Shown: in pieces, positions 11,449 through 22,289 of the stretch
How positions within the stretch are numbered: position 1 is the stretch's first letter
Layout: each line of letters begins with the position of its first letter
From: Cheiracanthium punctorium
Lineage: Eukaryota > Arthropoda > Arachnida > Araneae > Cheiracanthiidae
Length of the DNA: 64,000 nt
Direction of reading: 5' to 3'
NCBI GenBank assembly: GCA_038373885.1
Contig: JAWZYV010014451.1
Span: 682,001 to 746,000 of the forward strand
Notes under the pieces: model-generated
Databases searched by the model: none
What the model saw: only the letters and a program-made list of their open reading frames with translations
What the model was told of the DNA's origin: nothing
Program-made: the position numbers and the translations under genes

Positions 11449-12512
11449 CAGTATGCCCATAAAAGTCCCTTGTCACCCTCTTAATTTCAGAACGGCTACT
11501 GCTGTTTTTATAAACGCGGTGTCTAGGTATTGTAAATTGGATATGCGCTACCGAATGTGACCCCTCACAGCTCCACCAGGTGGAAAACTGAGGAGTTAGC
11601 TTTCGTATCTCGAAAATGGTACGATATAGGGGGGAAACGTGAATTGCAAAGTTGTAGAACGTTATCGATTTAGTACGGAAAGACACCTCATTAAAATGGA
11701 TGTGAATAACAGAACGGTTAAAACGTGCACTTGTATTTTCGTGATTCCCTACACTGCGAAGGTGAAAAATCGATCAAAGAAAGAAGAAATCAATTATTTA
11801 TGAAGACATACCTTTATTTAAGATGTTCAAACTTCGCACCGTCAGCTACAATGCACATTTGGATCCTTCGTTTGAAATTCACAATACACACGTTGGAGCA
11901 TAAAGGGTGACACGTTGGCACAAGCGTGCTTAATGCGTCGTTTAAGGTCCTGCAATATTTGTAGGGGGGTCGCATATATCTGCAGTTTTAGGTATCCCCA
12001 CAGAAAAAAGTCCAGTGGAGTCAGATCAGGCGAACGTGGAGGCCATTCTTCCAAACCACCAAATCCAGTTACTTGGTACTATTTAGTTCCCATTTATTTC
12101 CTTTGGACTAGTATTCGCAAGCGATACCACTATGCTACATTGTGGCTTCGTGTTTAGCACCAAAAGATAATATTTTCTCCTTCTGTTCACATTTCGTGAC
12201 ACCGCAGTGTAGGAAATCACGAAAACACAAATGCATGTTTTAACCGTTCTGTTTTTCACATCCATGACAATGAGGTGTCTTTTCGTACTAAATCGATAAC
12301 GTTCTACACCTTTGCAATTCTCTTTTTTCCCCTATCTAGTACCGTTTTCGAGATACGAAAGCTAACTCCGCAGTTTTTCGCCAGGTGGCACTGCGAGCGG
12401 TCTCATTCGGTAGCGCATATCCAATTTACTATACCTAGACACCACGTTTATCAAAATAGCAGCATTCGTTCCGAAATTAAGAGGGTGACAAAGGACTTCA
12501 GTGGGCATACTG
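11449..12512. mobile_element. Tc1/mariner-class element with ~310-bp TIRs
   Basis: Ends read CAGTATGCCCA inward from both sides and are flanked by TA. The inverted repeats run roughly 11449-11760 and 12203-12512 with moderate divergence, long for this class. Between them is a minus-strand remnant of a transposase (11842..12078). TA target site, CAGT termini and the transposase fragment together place the 1064-bp element in the IS630/Tc1/mariner superfamily. The open frames inside the two TIRs are mirror copies of each other and are not genes. The element is deleted and cannot be autonomous. Confidence 0.85.
11842..12078 (-). pseudogene. mariner-like transposase C-terminal fragment
   Basis: Minus-strand frame containing GGLEEWPPRSPDLTPLDFFLWGYLK, the region around the third catalytic acidic residue of DDE transposases of the mariner-like group (the SPDLTPLDFFLWG block is highly characteristic). 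It is followed by an amphipathic C-terminal stretch. Only the last ~78 codons survive; there is no start codon, and the N-terminal DNA-binding and first two catalytic acidic residues are missing. It sits between the long inverted repeats of the host element. Confidence 0.85.
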
Positions 12513-12922
12513 TATAAGGCAAAATATATATAGTACTACTATGAGTCCATAAAAATAAAGAAAGATTGACAGAATACGGACGTGTATTTCAGTTGCTTTT
12601 TGAAGTTACATTTAATGGTGAAGAATTTTCCACAAATACTTGCTTTATTTTAACAATAAAAAAATCTATGTTAATAAATGAATGAGGTGTGCGCGTTGTT
12701 GCAAAGTCAGAATTCAAGCGAAAGACCAAATAGACATTGTAAGAACAGGAGACTTTTGTAGCTGATAAGAAAAAAAGTTGATGTAAAATTATCATTTTGC
12801 AGCAGGCAGGGACAGCTGTTGTCCCGTAGGTTCAGAACAAATGTTGGCTGGCTGTACTACTTCTCTTCAAGGAGTTCCCTTACTGCCTTTCCAATAGGTG
12901 CACTTCTCTCTGGAAAGTTATA
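12513..12922. other. non-coding spacer
   Basis: No gene or clear repeat recognised between the mariner-class element and the pogo-type MITE. Confidence 0.4.
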
Positions 12923-13239
12923 AGGTAGACCCTCCTATAAAACGGTTTCATACAAGACGGATTCGTAGAGCAAGGCGTAAAAACTAAGATCGTTTAACAC
13001 GTGAAAAGAGACTCGTACAACACGGTAAAATGAGAAAGTTGTTCTGATTTTGTGACGCTTCAGCTCCTGTAACTAATGTAACTTTTGGATGGCTATACTC
13101 AACATCATTGTGTTTCTAAGGAGTGAAAATTAGTTCTGAAGCGATCATAGAGCACACGGGTGGAGTATAGTTCAGGCCCCGTACAACAAGGATTCATACA
13201 ACACGGAACATATCTACCGTGTTATGGAGGGGTCTACTG
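12923..13239. mobile_element. pogo/Tigger-type MITE
   Basis: Left end aggtagaccctcctataaaa and right end, read in inverse, cagtagacccctccataaca form imperfect terminal inverted repeats flanked by TA. Direct and inverse copies of a motif like tacaacacgga recur inside. CAGTAGACCCTCC-type ends with TA duplication are typical of the pogo/Tigger lineage. 317 bp, no coding capacity. Confidence 0.7.
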
Positions 13240-13524
13240 TATATTCTTCGGTTGAAAGGAGGAATGCAACAGTTTCTTAAGATAAGAAAAGAAATCGGTA
13301 CACGAAAAGGAGATTTTTACAAAGGAGCATGACTACAACGGGGTGTGAAAAATCTAATTTTTGCAAAATATCTTGCCGGACCCAGAATAAATACTTAATG
13401 CCATGACGCCAGGCTCTCTAAAAATTTTTGCAGTCAAAACTTGTAAATTGATGATCAGCAATTGTTGATGATTTTGCAATTTATGCTATAACAGCACCGA
13501 TCACCTTCTTTTGCGTGTATGAAC

Positions 13525-14634
13525 TCACATATGAAAAATAAGAAGCGTGTATGTGAGTATACATCCAAGTACCGACAGAAAGAAACTTTTACTAAACTTA
13601 AAGTACCCCCAACCGGATAGAGTGTAGGCAGGCTTGATGTTCGCAAAATAGAAATTAAGTTTCGTGTCGAGTTCCGAGATGTTTCGTGCGCTGAAGAAGT
13701 CTCTCAGCATGGTCTCGTTTGAATTTCTCGCACTTACGTCGCACTCATTGACTCTGGCGGCCGCCAGCGTAATCCAGCAGAAAGTCACCAGCCCGCGGAC
13801 TGCGAAGGGCAACATTCTCATTACCACGACGGTTCTGGGTTCTCTCAGAAATCGCAGCATCGAGTAAGACGTTTGAAACACGCTCGAGGTGAAAGTTAGA
13901 AATAACGGAATAGTCATGTAAGATTCGAAATCTCTTAAGCTGTTTAATATGGAATCGTAAATTCGAAAACGGGCTTTGACGCTTTCTTTAGAGACATCCC
14001 TCGATGCGACCAACTTAGCATTTGTTTCAGTGTAGCTGATGATTACATTTTTAAAATGATGACAACACATAATGTACAATGCTGCGATGCAGCACATGAA
14101 AGTGTGGGTATAGGTGAGAAGGAAAAACATGACCAAAACGACAACAATGTAGCCCGAAACGTTGAATTCTTTTGCTTCATACTGGTTCATTGTGATAGTT
14201 TTAATAAATTCGAAATACGAATGTTGATCAAGTGTATATATGCGAGGCAGACAGGATGCAACTTGCGCAGCAAGAAGCCAGACAATTATAATAAATTTCA
14301 TTTTCCAGGACCGTGTCACTTGAAAATATCTTTCTTCTTTAATCATTCTATCGAGGAGAACCAATATTTCTTTTCTATTTTTATTCATAATAAACCACAG
14401 ACCTGGAACACTGCATGCCATAATATTTCTCCAAACGATCTCCTTACGGGAAATATTTCGTTGTGAAAAGAATGAAGAATTTATTTCTTGTACCAAATGA
14501 TAAAAATAACAAGTAATTGCAAAGGTTTTAAAAAATAAAATTGTTCCACGCTTTAAAGGGGAATCTTTCGAATAGCCTATATCTATACCATACAGCATAA
14601 ATATTTTTGGAATGACACTCAATTCACTTTCCAT
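13525..14634 (-). CDS. gustatory receptor-like 7TM protein (GrA)
   Basis: A 369-aa predicted ligand-gated cation channel of the arthropod gustatory receptor family, expected in the plasma membrane of chemosensory neurons. Seven hydrophobic segments lie at roughly residues 31-50, 67-83, 111-131, 160-190, 239-258, 272-293 and 348-367, with a long hydrophilic loop (about 199-238) between the fourth and fifth. The C terminus is TYTLLIFHM, a variant of the TYhhhhhQF signature, with H for Q. An N-glycosylation sequon (NVS, 158-160) lies in a loop. I start it at the MESE methionine (context aaaATGG): all three paralogues give 369 codons from it, and the frame further upstream has no ATG in this copy. 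An eight-codon upstream frame (ATG at 14703-14705, ending TAA) precedes it. No intron interrupts the body. Ligand unknown. About 84% identical to GrC by hand count. Confidence 0.85.
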   Translation of the reverse strand: MESELSVIPKIFMLYGIDIGYSKDSPLKRGTILFFKTFAITCYFYHLVQEINSSFFSQRNISRKEIVWRNIMACSVPGLWFIMNKNRKEILVLLDRMIKEERYFQVTRSWKMKFIIIVWLLAAQVASCLPRIYTLDQHSYFEFIKTITMNQYEAKEFNVSGYIVVVLVMFFLLTYTHTFMCCIAALYIMCCHHFKNVIISYTETNAKLVASRDVSKESVKARFRIYDSILNSLRDFESYMTIPLFLTFTSSVFQTSYSMLRFLREPRTVVVMRMLPFAVRGLVTFCWITLAAARVNECDVSARNSNETMLRDFFSARNISELDTKLNFYFANIKPAYTLSGWGYFKFSKSFFLSVLGCILTYTLLIFHM

Positions 14635-14757
14635 TTTTATATGATAGGTTTCTGGAAAAGCCGTGTTTGTTTGGTTCGTACTTATGAAAGGAAAGACCAA
14701 TTCATTAATTCTATTTTCATTACATGGAATATTTAAAAGCGATGCACTAAAATGATA

Positions 14758-14772
14758 GCTTTCTGTTAAAAA
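14758..14772 (-). promoter_or_regulatory. conserved 3' splice site upstream of GrA
   Basis: On the minus strand a T-rich tract ends in AACAG followed by aaagctatc; the exon would begin at 14762, 128 bp before the start codon. GrB and GrC have the same acceptor at 129 bp. This implies an intron in the 5' leader, with the first exon farther right and not identified. Confidence 0.55.
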
Positions 14773-16520
14773 AAAATTAAAAATTAAAGAACTTGTGATT
14801 TTATTAAACTTTTATTTTTCCTCGTTTGTTTTTAAATATTGTTTGAAGTCAGAAATTCTGCAAAAAACCGTGCGTGCTTTTATTGCTAATTTGGAATTTA
14901 GGAGCAATATTCGATGCATATATATTTACTTTCCTTCGGTTACGGAAGAATTGAAATTCCTGCTTAATTATTACTCTAAATGCAGTTTAAAATATGAAGA
15001 CAAAATTGCAATTAATTATGGCACGAATTTCACATAATGTTTCTCAGGTTATTAATCATATTAATTTGCAAATTTACAATTCCTTTCTATATGATGCTTC
15101 AACGAAAAAGAAACACTTTCAAAAAATATTTTTTTTACATTTTCTGATGTAATTTTAATATGAAACATCCATAATTAATTTTAGTTTCTCGACAATAATT
15201 CATAAAATTTGTAGAAGAAAATATTTAATTAAAAAATAGTTAATCTTAGTAATTCTTCCAAAAAATCATGCAAACAGATTAAATTGTCTTTTAAATTCAG
15301 CTTAGGAGAAGAGAGTAATCGGTAGATAAATAAAATGCTCGATACCTATAAAATGATTTAAATGCCTTTGCTCGAAGTTATTAAAATCTTTAATTTTATA
15401 TCTAATTAAACCTTGTGTATCTTAACTAATAAATATCCTTTAGGGTATACACAGATACATTTGCCTTTACTTTGTTCACTGCTCGAATAGGTAAGTGCTA
15501 AAAATATAACACACAACCATACAAACATATATTTTGACACTGCTTTAAGAGAAGAAACACCTGTTCATTAACTGAAAACTGCATGTAATCTATATTAAAT
15601 GGAAATTGTTTTTCTTATTCTACAGTTGTTTCCACAACAGTAACCTAGCAATAAACAGTTTTAAATGCGAAAAAAAAATCAGTCTACTACACGTAAATAT
15701 TAAATATTTTAATAGAATACTTTTACCTGTACAGGTTATCTACAAAAACGGTCAGATGTGACTCAGTGAATAAACAACAGTACACTTTAATTTATTAAAG
15801 CTTTCAAACTTCTCTGATTATTTTTGGAAAATGCTTTTTCGACGAATATCACTATTAAAAATCGATCGAGACCCAAGCCGATTGTGTATTAAGAATTCAG
15901 AATCAAAAATAATCAATATTCTTACACATAAGGCATTCTAAAGTATTTACGACGATACTGTAAATAAAACATACAGCAATATGTTAAAGATTTTCTAGAA
16001 AAGTTTACATAATGTGTGCTTTTTTTTAATTAAAAACAAAAAGTAATAGATTTTGAACACGACATAGTAAAAGTAAAAAAATAAGTTTGAAGAGGTACTT
16101 TTGAAATCGATAACCTAGTAATGGGGTTATTATGTAGAGAACACAGCCAAGTAGCTTTCATCGGCAGTTAAATAAAGTATTATAAATAATAAACTATAAA
16201 GTTATGCAGAGTGTTATCACTGAGATTCTCAATAAAAATTCCGATTTATCCAAGTCTTCGAGAACAATATTTATAAAATTCTAGACTAGCACGTGCATGC
16301 AAATTTGCGACTGTCACATCAATAAATATAGATATCAAATCTTTGCAGAATCATATCAGATCACATTTAGAGTATTCTAGACATGCTGAAAACAAAGAAT
16401 TAGCTGTTTATCAGTACTGACTGGTAGAAGTGCGTGAGGAAAACAATATGGTAAATCTTGAACCTTGTGGAAGGTGAGAGCAGAGCCAAGTAGCTTTCAA
16501 CGGCAGCCAAATAAAAAAAT

Positions 16521-18128
16521 CTGATGTGTCCAACACATGACTTCCTTGTACGTATATTAATTCAAAAGTATTTTCGACGCACTTCCTCCAAACTTATTTG
16601 TTTGAAAGAGATAAAATATCAATAATAGTAAGGTTTAGCGATTTCTAGCCAAATATTTCGATATCGCCAAGCTGAGTTCAATTTGAAAGATTTCCTTCTG
16701 ACACATTATTTGGCGATATTTCACCAAAAGCCGACAAACTTGAGATAGTTTGCGAGATTTTGGGGTTAGCCAAAGTAGTCATTGACCACAGACTTTCAAT
16801 GAATTGAATGCATCCATACACCTCAATGTATTTTTAGTCATTTGGCTCACCCTGTAAATAAATTCCCAGTCGATTGTTGTCGAAAAAGATATTGAAAACA
16901 GTTAGATATTACAATAGTTCTAAATACAAAAGTTCAAAATTCTACGTGTTAAAGTTTTAAGAGTTATACAAAATACGAAATAATTTTTGGCGCCAAATTT
17001 GGCGACATTTCGGCGAAACTCGTCAATGTCGACGACACTTGGCGAGATTTTAAGCATGTACCAAACAATGCCTGTCTACAGTTGTATTATATTGAAGATG
17101 CCCATAGACATTAAAGTACTGAAATTCTTTTCGGTGGTCCTGTAAATAAACTGCTCCAGTAGATTGGAACCAAAAATCGAGATGCACAACTAGATGTTAC
17201 AACAATCTTATATATGAAATTTCATAATAGTTTTTGAATTTGAGAGTTAAATATGCACAATTGTACACCAAAAGTCGCCAAGCTTGGCGACTTTTGGCAT
17301 AGTTCTTGAGGAGGCACGTGACTGTGGTCGGACCATTACCTAACTTATGTGGTAGGACGGTATTGTGCTTGAAATGGATGAATGCCCCTAAAATTGCCAT
17401 TGATCGTAATGTATTGGAAATTTTTTGAGTGTTCCTGTAGCAGAACTATAAATGATAAAAACACTTCTTTTAATATAGAAATTCATTTTCTAACTCTTAA
17501 CAGCATACATCACTTCTGAGTCGTTTGAAATAGCCCAATACCTCTAAAAAACGCTTTGATGAATTTCGGCCCATTGAGCGTAATGTATTTCGAAAGTTTT
17601 TGGCGGTCCTGTAGATAAACTATCCAGTCGAATGGAACCAAGAGGTGAGGTGCACAACTAGATGTTACAACTATCCAAAATATGAAGTTTCGACATTCTA
17701 CGCGTAATAGTTTTTGAGTTAGGCGAATTTAATGAATTTCGGCCCATAGAGCGTAATGTATTTCGAATCTTTTGAGCGGTCCTGTACATAAACTATCCAT
17801 TCGATTGCGACCAAAACGGGAGGTGCACAACTAGATCATAGAACAATCCTAAATATCAAATCTGAACATTCTACGACCAATAGTTTTCGAGATATGCGAG
17901 TTACATACATATGTACGTACAGACGGCATGGAAAAACTGGCCACAATAGACTCGCCGCTGGTCAAAATGCGTTGCAGATGCGTTAATAGGATCGTGCATG
18001 CTAGCCTACGATGAGATGCATCGAAAAAATTCTTAAAATTAAATTTGGAGGTAGTGAAAATCGGTTCTTTTGTCGAAATTTGGCCCCCAAAATTTTTCGG
18101 GACTTCCTTATGCTACGTACAAGGAAGT
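16521..18128. mobile_element. non-autonomous element with inverted ACTTCCTTGTACGTA ends
   Basis: Interrupts unit I: the flanks (caaataaaa / aaccaagag) are continuous in units II', II and III. Near the left end is ACTTCCTTGTACGTA (16540-16554), and at the right end its exact inverse TACGTACAAGGAAGT (18114-18128). The interior holds about four diverged repeats of a ~170-460 bp block containing ggtgcacaactagat and gtcctgtaaataaact-like motifs. No transposase is seen. The left end probably extends ~20 bp beyond the inverted repeat. Class undetermined. Confidence 0.6.
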
Positions 18129-18514
18129 AAAAAACCAAGAGCATTTTGCATTGCGTATTTCGCCTACATCATCTAGAACGAATACACAGCAATGCATTTT
18201 TAAAGCGTATACTAGGTCAAAAGTTTTTCATTACTCAAATCATAGCCAGAATTGATGGAGAGCTATTTTTAGAAGTAACACAGACAAAGCATTATCCGTA
18301 AAAAATTCAGAAATGTTACAAAGTCATTGAATAAAGGTTTCCGAAAATGCATCGTAAACCACCGAAGCTCAATTTGGACTCTCGATTTCAGAAACATAAC
18401 CCGCAGTTCGTTGTAAAGTATTCACGACGTCAAGAAAATCTTTATCTCGGACATACATCACATACGCACTTAAATTTTTTATACGCTATATATTTATTTT
18501 TCTATTCATAGAGG

Positions 18515-19135
18515 TGTGATGCAGATAATCACATACCTTATTTTTAATTATCAATTACTTAATTGTTAATTATTTCTAAATTTAATCTGTGTTCAAAATT
18601 TATTCTTTGCACTTTCGATTTGGATTTCTTTTCCCTTCGCCTGTAAAGTTTTATTTCTGTACCTACCGTATTTAAAAGCAATCTTCCGTTTTCATTTGTT
18701 TTTCCTTTATGGTATCAAATCTATAAATAACATTGGCTTTCATTTTGGGTTACAATTTAGCTGCTAGATTGTTTGTTTTATCCTGTTGGCGAGACTGGGA
18801 TTCAAAAATAATTATATGGAAATGTTCTTAACGTCTAATGGCGTCAAGTTAATTTTGCATTTTGTTTGGCATGCCCTTCTGCCGTGTTTTGGTTCTGTAC
18901 TAACCTCTTGGCTTGTGTTTATCGTCATCATTCACGCCTTTGCAGTTGTCAAGTGAACCCGCGTTTTTTTTATGAGGGGTCTGCTCAGCCCCCGTAGGAC
19001 TTTATAATTTTAACGTTATGTGTTGATATTAAAAGAAAATGTGATTGCCACTATAAAGTCTTGTTCTTTCTTCACGGCCTGGGTTTCGCCTTCATAAAAA
19101 ATATGGATTGTGAACCTGGGGAAAACTTCCCCAAA
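18515..19135 (+). mobile_element. putative solo LTR with 5-bp target duplication
   Basis: A 621-bp insert starting TGTGATGCAG is flanked on both sides by AGAGG (18510-18514 and 19136-19140). Units II' and III have the uninterrupted site (tcatagagggtgtcact), so the borders are exact. A 5-bp duplication and TG at the left end fit a Gypsy/BEL-type solo LTR. The right end reads CCCCAAA rather than the expected CA. The insert is more GC-rich than its surroundings and carries no coding frame. Confidence 0.6.
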
Positions 19136-19680
19136 AGAGGGTGTCACTAAAATTTCAAGTCGTTTTAGAGATCATTTCAACGTTTCAGTAAATCGTATCA
19201 AGTTTTGGTCTATATCGTAGTTTAAGCATTCATCTCCAGTCCTAAAATGCTCAGTTCGAAAACAACGAAGGGCAAATAAGTTCCTATATTAAACGCGGAA
19301 TGTTTGCATGTGTGTATGTCCGAGCGATCTCGTAAATGTGTCTAAGGATTCTTTTTAAATTTCGTACCTGGGTGTTTTTTAGAGATAATTAAATAATTTT
19401 ATTATCATTAAATCGGAAACAAACACGGCACACTCATGGATCATGATGCACATTCCAACCGGTATTTGAAATTGTGAAGTGTAGTAAATTCTTGAAAGTG
19501 TAGCTCAAAAACGAGCTCTGGAAACATGTATTATCACCGGCAGCAGCACATGGCCCAAATGTGTGAACGTGCAGCTCGAACACAAGAAGATGAAACAGAT
19601 GATCAGTATTTGGAAGGAGAACGACATAGAGCAAGCTGAGCAAATTTTCGTTTATTTAAAATTGATAAATGCTTATTTAA

Positions 19681-20210
19681 TCCTCTCGTCACCGAATTAT
19701 GAAAAAATCAAAGAAAAAAATCTGTCTAGCATTTCATGCATCTGAAATACTATTATTAATCATGCAAAAATATTTTTTTCTAATGTAGATTAATATTAGA
19801 TTTTTCTAATATTAATTTCTGCATTTTCGAAGCATTTTGTTATTCTAAAATTAATTTAAAAGAATGCACATATTAGGTAAAGGTTGAGGAATAAGAAAAA
19901 ATATATATACTTACATTAAAAAGAAAAAAACGGTAAAAAAGCAGCGTAAATATTTTCTTAATTTTTCTCCTGAAACAATGAAGCGAAAACTGTAAAAAAT
20001 GATCTAAATTGACTAGTACTGCAATTGACTAGTACTACAATTGACTAGTACTACGATTTATGCATCTAGTTAAGAGCCTCATATACTTTCTACATGAATT
20101 AATGATATTGATATCACTGAAAGAAAAAAAATACTAAATTCAATTGTTTTCTCTCTAAATATTGCTATTTGAAATAGGAGCCTCATATGAGGTTCAGAGT
20201 GACGAGAGGG
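19681..20210. mobile_element. piggyBac-like MITE at TTAA
   Basis: Terminal inverted repeats tcctctcgtcac (left) and gtgacgagaggg (right) are directly flanked by TTAA (19677-19680, 20211-20214). The corresponding sites in units II (gcttctttaagaaatt, about 36210) and II' (gcttatttaagaaatt, about 39255) have a single TTAA, showing exact insertion. TTAA targeting and CCCT-type ends are the piggyBac hallmark. The inside contains three ~17-bp direct repeats of aattgactagtactac (about 20008-20056). 530 bp, no transposase. Confidence 0.8.
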
Positions 20211-20214
20211 TTAA

Positions 20215-21475
20215 GAAATTCTATAGGATAAGAAAGGCTACGCAATTTAGATATTCTACCCATCGAACATTCTCTGGCCCGAAATTTGACATTGATGTTT
20301 TCAATATCGCGACACATTTCCTGAACAGAAAGCCCAAAAAAGAGAATTTCAATAATTCACATTTTGACCAAAAAGAAAATAAATTTATTCCAATATACAG
20401 TTTAGAATGAAAATCACTAGGAAATTAACGAAAAATACATAAACTAAATGTAACAACGTTTGTAGGTATCTTACGACGTGATTTGCCGAAAAGTAACTAC
20501 AACCCTGCGCTTCTTTGTTGGAGGACCCTATCTGAAAAAAATTGCCGTGGACATCGACTGTACAATTAGGAAACTGACGGAAGCAAATCAAAACTGGAGG
20601 GGAAAATATTAATTCATGCATTCGCATCATAATTTTATATTTCCGCCGCCATAATAACTACCTACATAGTATTTAACTTATTCTACATGTAAAACAATTT
20701 TTTAATAAAAAGTTCTAATTTTCATTTTATTGACAAGGCGGAGCTATTTAGTCAAGGTTGGTAATGTCCAATTTCTATGTGGAATACTAATAAAAAATAT
20801 GTGTTCAACTGCACCTTAGGGTATTCGAAATCATTAGTAATTACTGGTCTTGATAGTTTGGATATTGTTGCGTCTCTACCAAATTTTCCTTAGATTTCGC
20901 TTAGATTTCAGGTCATGTAACTTTTAAGACTATATTTAACCATCAACTGTTATTCTAAATCTCATCTGCAGATACTTACTACTTCATTACCCATTTTAGA
21001 ACAGGCCTCCAAAATTGAGGACACACATTTTGAAAAAATAATACAAACTAATCGCTTTAAGCTAAAACCTATTATGTGCGTTTTATGAGACTTCGATAAT
21101 CAGGATTATTTATTTTTATTTTATATTTTAATACAAATTTAATCTCTATTGTTTTAATAATATTCATATTGTATATCTGTTGGAGAGAAATAATATCATT
21201 GGATCTTAAAGTGTAAATAATAATCACAAATTGAAGTAAGCTAATAGGAATACAAAAATATATTTTATCATTTTTTTTTATCAAGTTACTTTCAATATTT
21301 AAAAAAAAATATTTTCTTTAGCCCATTATTATACGTTATTTTTAGAATATCAAACGTCGCATTTATTTATATTCTACATAAATAATTAATTATTAACACA
21401 CTGGTGACTTCTGTAAATATATTACTCCTAAAACAAATCACTTTGAATTAAGTCGTGTTTTTAACATAAAAAAAG
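20215..21475. repeat. duplication unit I, distal part
   Basis: Resumes alignment with about 36214-37175 (unit II) and 39259-40300 (unit II'): shared landmarks are gaaattctatagga, cctgaacag, tggtagaga-poor AT stretches, ttacccattttaga and caaacgtcgcatttatttat. No gene is supported in it; the short frames differ in all copies. Confidence 0.7.
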
Positions 21476-21991
21476 GCGTTTCTCAGAGATAGTCTAGTGT
21501 TAATTATTATAATTAATAGCATATTGAACAATAAAATATTTTTCAGCTCACATTTCCCAAACAAATAACGACTTAACTACAATTAAAATGTGATATAATG
21601 TAATCAAATACCGTATTTCAATTATGGTTCGGTTTCTTAACTATCAAAGATAATCATTACAAAACACTATACTGTTTAAACAGAAAATAGCTATATATTG
21701 TGTATATTTACACATATCAAAGAGAGTTACGTAAGCAATTAAACGTATAACGCCTTGCTTTAGAAAATTAAATTAAACATTATTATACAAATACTCATAT
21801 TAATTTATGGTGTTGGAAAAATACTCGTTATATTTAAATATACACTGTTTTAAAAATTTAATTATTTATCACTGACATGTCATATGAAATTCTTTAAAAA
21901 GAACTTGAAATATTTGTAATCTGCTATGCTTTTTCAATCACCGAAAATCATTGAAATAACTTGAGAAGGATATTATTTTCGACAGGCTTAC

Positions 21992-22221
21992 TTTCGTTTA
22001 ATGATGATAGTATTTCCTATCTGTTTGGGAAAGAAAGTTAAAAACACACTAGTGAAAAGTTTTAACGGTTTCTGATTATATCGTTCGTTTGCAGGTTCCG
22101 TGAAACAACAGATGTACGAAGAACTCGCATGGTCGCAAAATTTTATTGTATCATAAATAAGTGTTAAGGGTAGGTAGCCCAAAAGGATCCCAGTAATCAA
22201 AAAAATCCACATATGCTTTTT
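21992..22221 (-). CDS. candidate exon of a membrane receptor (unverified)
   Basis: A minus-strand stretch of about 76 codons lies between an acceptor-like tgtatctag and a donor-like GTAAGC (21991-21986). The translation begins KKHMWIFLITGILLGYLPLT, a strong hydrophobic helix with tryptophan near its start and proline near its end, followed by a cysteine-rich loop (about residues 29-45) and a second hydrophobic segment containing VFLTFFPKQIG. Trp...Pro then loop Cys then Phe-Phe-Pro is reminiscent of helices 4 and 5 of rhodopsin-like receptors, but this is weak. No neighbouring exon was found, so it may be a relic or chance. The first ATG is at 22210-22212. Confidence 0.25.
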
Positions 22222-22289
22222 CTAGATACAGGTAACGCTATTTACCGGGGGACACATAAACTAGTTGTGCCAAATAAAATTTTAAGAAA

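Larger units (their letters stand above)
13440..16520. repeat. duplication unit I, proximal part (GrA and 5' flank)
   Basis: From about 13440 rightwards the sequence aligns with about 32265 onwards in unit II and 53110 onwards in unit III, through the gene and about 1.5 kb of its 5' flank. Left of 13440 the similarity stops, marking the duplication boundary. A ~340-bp local duplication repeats agccaagtagctttca at about 16147 and 16484. Confidence 0.8.

Noticed and set aside
11444..11686. Two 80-codon frames (here on minus and 12275-12517 on plus) with similar translations
   Set aside because: They are the two arms of the inverted repeat of one transposon, not a gene pair.
13455..13646. Minus-strand frame of ~60 codons overlapping the Gr 3' ends in another frame (also 32282-32464 and 53130-53312)
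   Set aside because: Its similarity across copies follows from nucleotide identity of the duplicated 3' end; the frame of the long receptor is the constrained one.
14056..14466. Plus-strand frames of 60-141 codons opposite the Gr genes (also 32868-33293, 53629-53898 and the 67-codon frames at 13664, 32482, 53330)
   Set aside because: They are antisense shadows of the receptor coding sequence; they recur only because the genes are duplicated, and they differ in length and start between copies.
13525..14700. Longer GrA beginning at 14700 (MVFPFI...)
   Set aside because: The first codon is TTG, not ATG, and the frame does not align with the leader frame of GrB and GrC. The MESE start gives equal lengths in all three.
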